Source: an uncultured Lachnospiraceae bacterium
GTDB taxonomy: Bacteria; Bacillota; Clostridia; Lachnospirales; Lachnospiraceae
Length of the DNA: 11,671 nucleotides
Reading direction: 5' to 3'
Assembly: GCA_947178465.1 (NCBI GenBank)
Contig: CAMWYL010000066.1
Span: 1 to 11,671 of the forward strand
The translations under genes and the position numbers were made by a program. Below the pieces are notes generated by a model. It did no database searches, was not told where the DNA came from, and saw only the letters and a program-made list of their open reading frames with translations. Shown here piece after piece: positions 8,567 through 11,671 of the stretch. Numbering within the stretch: the first letter of the stretch is position 1; each line of letters begins with the position of its first letter.

Positions 8567-9148
8567 TTAAATAAACAAATCCAATTTCTTGCGTTCCATC
8601 ACCGTCAGAGCGTACAGGTCAGGCAGCTCGTAGCGGTTGCCGTCAATGTCTGTAATCTGGTAGCGGGCTTCACTCAAAGCCACCACGGCATCTCCTCCCA
8701 TGTGAGTGGTGAACCGGCAGCTTCCGAAGTCCGTCTGTACATGCCAATAGGCATAGCCATACTCGTCCTTGACCTCCATAACCTTGCGAATCACGGGCAT
8801 AAAGTAACGCAGACGCACCTGCTCGCGAATCATGTCCTGCACTTCCTTCGGCATGTTATTCAAAGAGCGTATCATGCCAATCTCCTTTGCCTTCTCGTCT
8901 GCCTCCCGAATGGAAATATACTCCTCGGGATTCGTCAGAGGGAATGTAAGGTAAACGCCCACACGCTCATAGTTCTTTCCTCCGAATTCCAGCGCCAGAA
9001 AGCCTCCCTCCGTGCGGGTAAACACTGCGTTCTCCGCTGTCAGCAGGCGCATCTGCAGCACTTCTTCCGATTCTCTTTTCAAAGCCTCCTCGTCGAACTC
9101 CTTCAAGTCCAGCAAGTCCGGCATACTGTTTTCTCTATTGTCTTCCAT
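8567..9148 (-). CDS. DUF1854 family protein, partner of the flanking ABC exporters
   Basis: A 193-residue soluble protein without signal peptide or membrane segment. It matches the DUF1854 pattern along most of its length: FPLTNPEEYISI (69-80), an RLRYFMPVI stretch (112-120), WHVQTDFG (135-142) and DIDGNRYELPDL (167-178). The biochemical function of DUF1854 is not known. Members are encoded beside ABC transporters, and some are named as cyanophycin-metabolism-associated in proteobacteria. The position between two exporters of the same architecture, with gaps of 54 and 16 bp, suggests an accessory or regulatory subunit of those transporters; this is inference. The ATG at 9148 is preceded by AGGAAAGG (9161-9168) at a slightly long spacing of 12 nt. 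An in-frame ATG eight codons later lacks a good Shine-Dalgarno. Confidence 0.85.
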   Translation of the reverse strand: MEDNRENSMPDLLDLKEFDEEALKRESEEVLQMRLLTAENAVFTRTEGGFLALEFGGKNYERVGVYLTFPLTNPEEYISIREADEKAKEIGMIRSLNNMPKEVQDMIREQVRLRYFMPVIRKVMEVKDEYGYAYWHVQTDFGSCRFTTHMGGDAVVALSEARYQITDIDGNRYELPDLYALTVMERKKLDLFI

Positions 9149-9202
9149 AAAATATATTTTCCTTTCCTGACTTCACGTTAAATTACACTTGTTATTTTAA
9201 TT

Positions 9203-11518
9203 CTATTCCAAGCCGCGCATGGCCAGAGCCTTTGTCTGCAGCTCACTCAGCTTATAGAAGGTTCCCTTCATGGACATCAGTTCCTCGTGGGTTCCCGACT
9301 CCGTTACCCGTCCGTCATCCAGCACAATCAAGTGTGTAGCGTTGCGCAGGGTGGACAGGCGGTGGGCAATAGACAGCACGGTTCTGCCCTTTTCCAACTG
9401 CTCCAAAGACTTCTGAATAGCAAGCTCCGTCTCCGTATCCACAGCCGACGTGGCTTCGTCCAAAATCAAAATCTTGGGGTCTGCCAAAATGGCTCTGGCA
9501 ATGGAAATACGCTGCTTCTCTCCGCCGGACAGCGACCTGTTGGACGAGCCCAGAATCGTATCATAGCCTTGAGGCATCTTACAGATAAAATCATGTGCAC
9601 TGGCCTGTATTGCCGCCTGAATGATTTCCTCCCGGGTAGCATCCGGTCTGGCATAGGCAATATTTTCCGCCACCGTTCCCATGAAAATATAAGTTTCCTG
9701 AGACACCATGGACACATTCTTGCGCAGCTCCTTAAAGCCGTACTGTTTTACATTGACACCATCCACCAGCACCTGCCCCTCCTGCGTGTCATAAAGACGG
9801 GAAATCAGATTTACCAGCGTGGACTTTCCGGCGCCGGAGCGTCCTACAATTCCCAGCACCTCCCCGGCCTCCACATGAAAGCTCACATCCTTCAGGATGG
9901 GCTTGTTGGGCTCATAGCCAAAGGTCACATGCTCCAAAGCAATCTCCCCTCGCATTCGTTGAGGTCTTATGGGATTGGCAGCCTCCTTGACTTCCGGCAC
10001 GGCATCAACAATCTCAAAAAGCCGCTGGGCCGAGTTCATTGCATTGGTATACCAACGGATAATTCTGGACATAAATTCCAGAGGTCCCTTCAGCTGACCT
10101 ACATAGCCGCTGAACGTAATCAGCAGTCCCAGCTCCATATCAGAACCGCTGATAATCAACGCTCCTCCAATTGCCCAAACCAGAAACGTCAGCATATCCT
10201 CCACGAATATGTACAGGGCGGAAAATTTGCAGTCATACCCGGCCACATCCAATTCCGCATCCCGCACCTTATTATTATTTTTACTAAAACGCGTCATTTC
10301 CTGCTCTTCCTGACCGAACGCCTTAACTACACGGGCTCCGGTAAAATTTTCATTCATCTGCCCGTTGAGCCTGCGGTTAGCGCGGTGACGCTTGCCATAA
10401 TAATGCCAAAGTCTTGGCATCAGCAGATAGCTGATGAAAAACAGGATGGGCATCAGCACCACGGAAGCCAGCGCCAGCAGGGGATTCAAGATAAACATAA
10501 TGATACAGGTGGTAATAATCGTTCCCACATTGATAAAAAAGTAAGGGATTCCATCAATAAAAAAGCCGGAAATCTCCTCCGCATCATCGGATACACGTGT
10601 CATTAAGCCGCCTGTCTGCCTCCTTGTAAAGAAGCTGATGGACAGCTTTCCCATGGAGTCAAACACCTGACTCTTTAACTTCGCCACCACCTCCGGGGCA
10701 ATATGGGCCGTCAGTACACCCTGCAGAATACCCAGCCCCTGAAGCAGCACCTTGGTGCCGATCATTACCACCACCAGAATCCCCAACGCCAACACAAAGC
10801 GCCCTGCCGGCAGCTTCAGTGCAGCCAGAAACTCCTCATCCTTCTCCAACACCTTATCATACAGCACCGTACCGCTGAGATAGGGCCACACCAGATTCAA
10901 CCCTGCCGTAGCCAGATAACAGAACATCATAATGGCCAGCCTGAACTTGTAGGGTCTGAAATAGGACACAACCCTGATCAGAATGGAGCCTTTGTCCATA
11001 CACTTAGGACAAACCTTGCGCTCCTGATCCGGATAAATCATCCCGCATTTGGGACAGCATTCCTTTCCACGCTTCACATCCAGATCCTCTTGGGTAATCT
11101 CTTCTTCCTTTTTCATTTTCTCCAGCAGGCGGCCAATCCGCATGAAAGCCTCCATTCTGGTATTGGAGAATTGGCACAGATATCTGTCCACACCGCCGAT
11201 GCGCCCTATCAAAATGCCTGTACTGACCTGACGAATCACCTCCAGCTTCTCCACCTCTGCCAGACTGTACAATATTACCGCCGGTTCCTCCATGCGCTTT
11301 TCCTGCTCCAAAGACCAGCTGTTATAACCGCCCAGCCGGTACTCCTGCTTTTCCATATATGGATATTTGGCGACGATCAGCTTTTCCTTCGTCAGCGCCA
11401 CAATGGAATCCGCAAAACGCTGCTCCTCGTCTAAGTCGCCCGTGGCAGCAAATATCACATCTTTCTTGTCAATACCATACTTCTGTATGATTTTTATAAA
11501 ACTCCCCGGTAAATTCAT
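9203..11518 (-). CDS. ABC exporter (fused TMD-NBD) with N-terminal PH-like domain and zinc ribbon
   Basis: A 771-residue half-transporter with the same layout as the exporter at 6316-8550 but clearly diverged, so an ancient paralogue rather than a recent duplication. A PH-like beta domain (about 15-135) contains ALTKEKLIVAKYPY, typical of bacterial PH-like folds. The zinc ribbon is Cys155/Cys158 and Cys170/Cys173. The membrane domain spans about 185-495. The ATPase domain (525-765) is intact: Walker A GRSGAGKS (559-566), Q607, LSGGE (663-667), Walker B ILILDE (683-688) and His719. Both partners have consensus catalytic sites, unlike the degenerate heterodimers such as TM287/288. It is the first complete gene of the exporter operon. 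The start has two modest Shine-Dalgarno options: AAGGA 4 nt upstream and GGAGG at 11532-11536, 13 nt upstream. The substrate is unknown; lipid, peptide or polymer export are all possible. Confidence 0.92.
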   Translation of the reverse strand: MNLPGSFIKIIQKYGIDKKDVIFAATGDLDEEQRFADSIVALTKEKLIVAKYPYMEKQEYRLGGYNSWSLEQEKRMEEPAVILYSLAEVEKLEVIRQVSTGILIGRIGGVDRYLCQFSNTRMEAFMRIGRLLEKMKKEEEITQEDLDVKRGKECCPKCGMIYPDQERKVCPKCMDKGSILIRVVSYFRPYKFRLAIMMFCYLATAGLNLVWPYLSGTVLYDKVLEKDEEFLAALKLPAGRFVLALGILVVVMIGTKVLLQGLGILQGVLTAHIAPEVVAKLKSQVFDSMGKLSISFFTRRQTGGLMTRVSDDAEEISGFFIDGIPYFFINVGTIITTCIIMFILNPLLALASVVLMPILFFISYLLMPRLWHYYGKRHRANRRLNGQMNENFTGARVVKAFGQEEQEMTRFSKNNNKVRDAELDVAGYDCKFSALYIFVEDMLTFLVWAIGGALIISGSDMELGLLITFSGYVGQLKGPLEFMSRIIRWYTNAMNSAQRLFEIVDAVPEVKEAANPIRPQRMRGEIALEHVTFGYEPNKPILKDVSFHVEAGEVLGIVGRSGAGKSTLVNLISRLYDTQEGQVLVDGVNVKQYGFKELRKNVSMVSQETYIFMGTVAENIAYARPDATREEIIQAAIQASAHDFICKMPQGYDTILGSSNRSLSGGEKQRISIARAILADPKILILDEATSAVDTETELAIQKSLEQLEKGRTVLSIAHRLSTLRNATHLIVLDDGRVTESGTHEELMSMKGTFYKLSELQTKALAMRGLE

Positions 11519-11538
11519 TTCTTCCTTCTAACCTCCAT

Positions 11539-11557
11539 GTCGCAGCTTTGCTGCGAC
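11539..11557. repeat. 8-bp perfect hairpin upstream of the exporter operon
   Basis: GTCGCAGC (11539-11546) is complementary to GCTGCGAC (11550-11557) with a 3-base loop. On the minus strand it begins directly after the TGA of the partial open frame and ends immediately before the 20-nt leader of the exporter start. No T-run follows on the minus strand, so a terminator is not supported. It could sit in the 5' leader of the exporter mRNA and affect translation or stability. Confidence 0.65.
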
Positions 11558-11671
11558 TCAAATCAGGATGAAGATTGCCTGCTTTTTAAGGCATTCTTCA
11601 TCAATGGGAAGAACGCCGTATTTTAGGCGTTCTTCGGTGTGAAGCTTTAGAAGTTCTTGGCGAAACAGCTT
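11558..11671 (-). CDS. Partial open frame running off the right edge (3' end only)
   Basis: On the minus strand a frame is open from the window edge to a TGA at 11558-11560, giving 37 residues. The composition (charged, with HTEERLKYGVLPIDEE) is protein-like, so it may be the C-terminus of an upstream gene. However, it consists mostly of tandem palindromes, which is unusual for a coding end. An alternative is a dispersed palindromic repeat whose sequence happens to be open. I do not recognise a family and the start lies outside the window. Confidence 0.3.
   Translation of the reverse strand, partial: KLFRQELLKLHTEERLKYGVLPIDEECLKKQAIFILI
11567..11602. repeat. 14-bp hairpin with one mismatch
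   Basis: GATGAAGATTGCCT (11567-11580) pairs with AGGCATTCTTCATC (11589-11602) with one mismatch and an 8-base loop. It resembles the next hairpin (11608-11635): both follow the plan GAAGA-nn-GCC, 8-nt loop, GGC-n-TTCTTC. The two look like copies of one palindromic unit in tandem. Confidence 0.65.
11608..11635. repeat. 10-bp perfect hairpin
   Basis: GAAGAACGCC (11608-11617) is exactly complementary to GGCGTTCTTC (11626-11635), loop 8 bases. It is the second member of the paired palindromes. A third may be cut by the window edge: AAGCT at 11642-11646 and AGCTT at 11667-11671. Confidence 0.65.

Noticed and set aside
9287..10606. A 439-codon open frame on the plus strand
   Set aside because: Antisense to the exporter ATPase and membrane domains, with no family resemblance; the opposite strand has every ABC motif.
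11515..11538. Seven-codon minicistron (MEVRRKK) whose TGA overlaps the exporter ATG
   Set aside because: Such short frames arise by chance; it has no Shine-Dalgarno of its own and its purine-rich codons are simply the exporter's ribosome binding region.
11539..11557. Hairpin as Rho-independent terminator of the upstream frame
   Set aside because: No T-rich run follows the stem on the minus strand; ATGGAGGTTAG follows instead.

Overview
The window reads as chromosomal DNA of a Gram-positive anaerobe of the class Clostridia, most likely a Lachnospiraceae-type gut bacterium. The grounds are moderate GC, strong AAGGAG-type ribosome binding sites, short intergenic gaps, and protein families typical of that group (7TM hybrid histidine kinase, YfbR-like HD protein, S51 peptidase, DUF1854 protein). 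This assignment is inference. All seven complete genes lie on the minus strand, so transcription runs from high to low coordinates. No gene-free stretch exceeds 300 bases.

Right block (9203-11518, 8567-9148, 6316-8550): two large ABC exporters flank a small DUF1854 protein. Each exporter is a fused membrane plus ATPase half-transporter. Each also carries an unusual N-terminal extension: a pleckstrin-homology-like beta domain followed by a CxxC...CxxC zinc ribbon. The three genes are closely spaced (54 and 16 bp) and look like one operon. DUF1854 proteins are known next to ABC transporters, including in cyanophycin gene clusters of other phyla, but no cyanophycin gene is visible here and the substrate is unknown. 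Upstream of the block (11539-11671) lies a run of palindromes inside a short open frame that leaves the window.

Left block (147-6197): after a 118 bp gap with a plausible extended -10 promoter comes a hybrid sensor kinase. It has a 7TM sensor, PAS-like region, HisKA, HATPase, an apparent degenerate receiver and a C-terminal receiver. Tightly packed behind it are an HD-domain (YfbR/HDDC2-like) phosphohydrolase, an S51-type serine peptidase or amidotransferase-like protein (1 bp gap), and a 706-residue TerD-domain protein (ATGA overlap). The packing suggests co-expression, perhaps as a stress-response or nucleotide/peptide housekeeping group under the kinase promoter. No response regulator with a DNA-binding domain and no Hpt protein is present, so the kinase output is not visible.

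The sequence holds no rRNA or tRNA gene, CRISPR array, transposase or phage gene that I could identify. The most notable content is the paired zinc-ribbon exporters with DUF1854, the coupled HD / S51 / TerD-like trio, and the palindromic leader at the right edge. I saw no frameshifts or broken genes.
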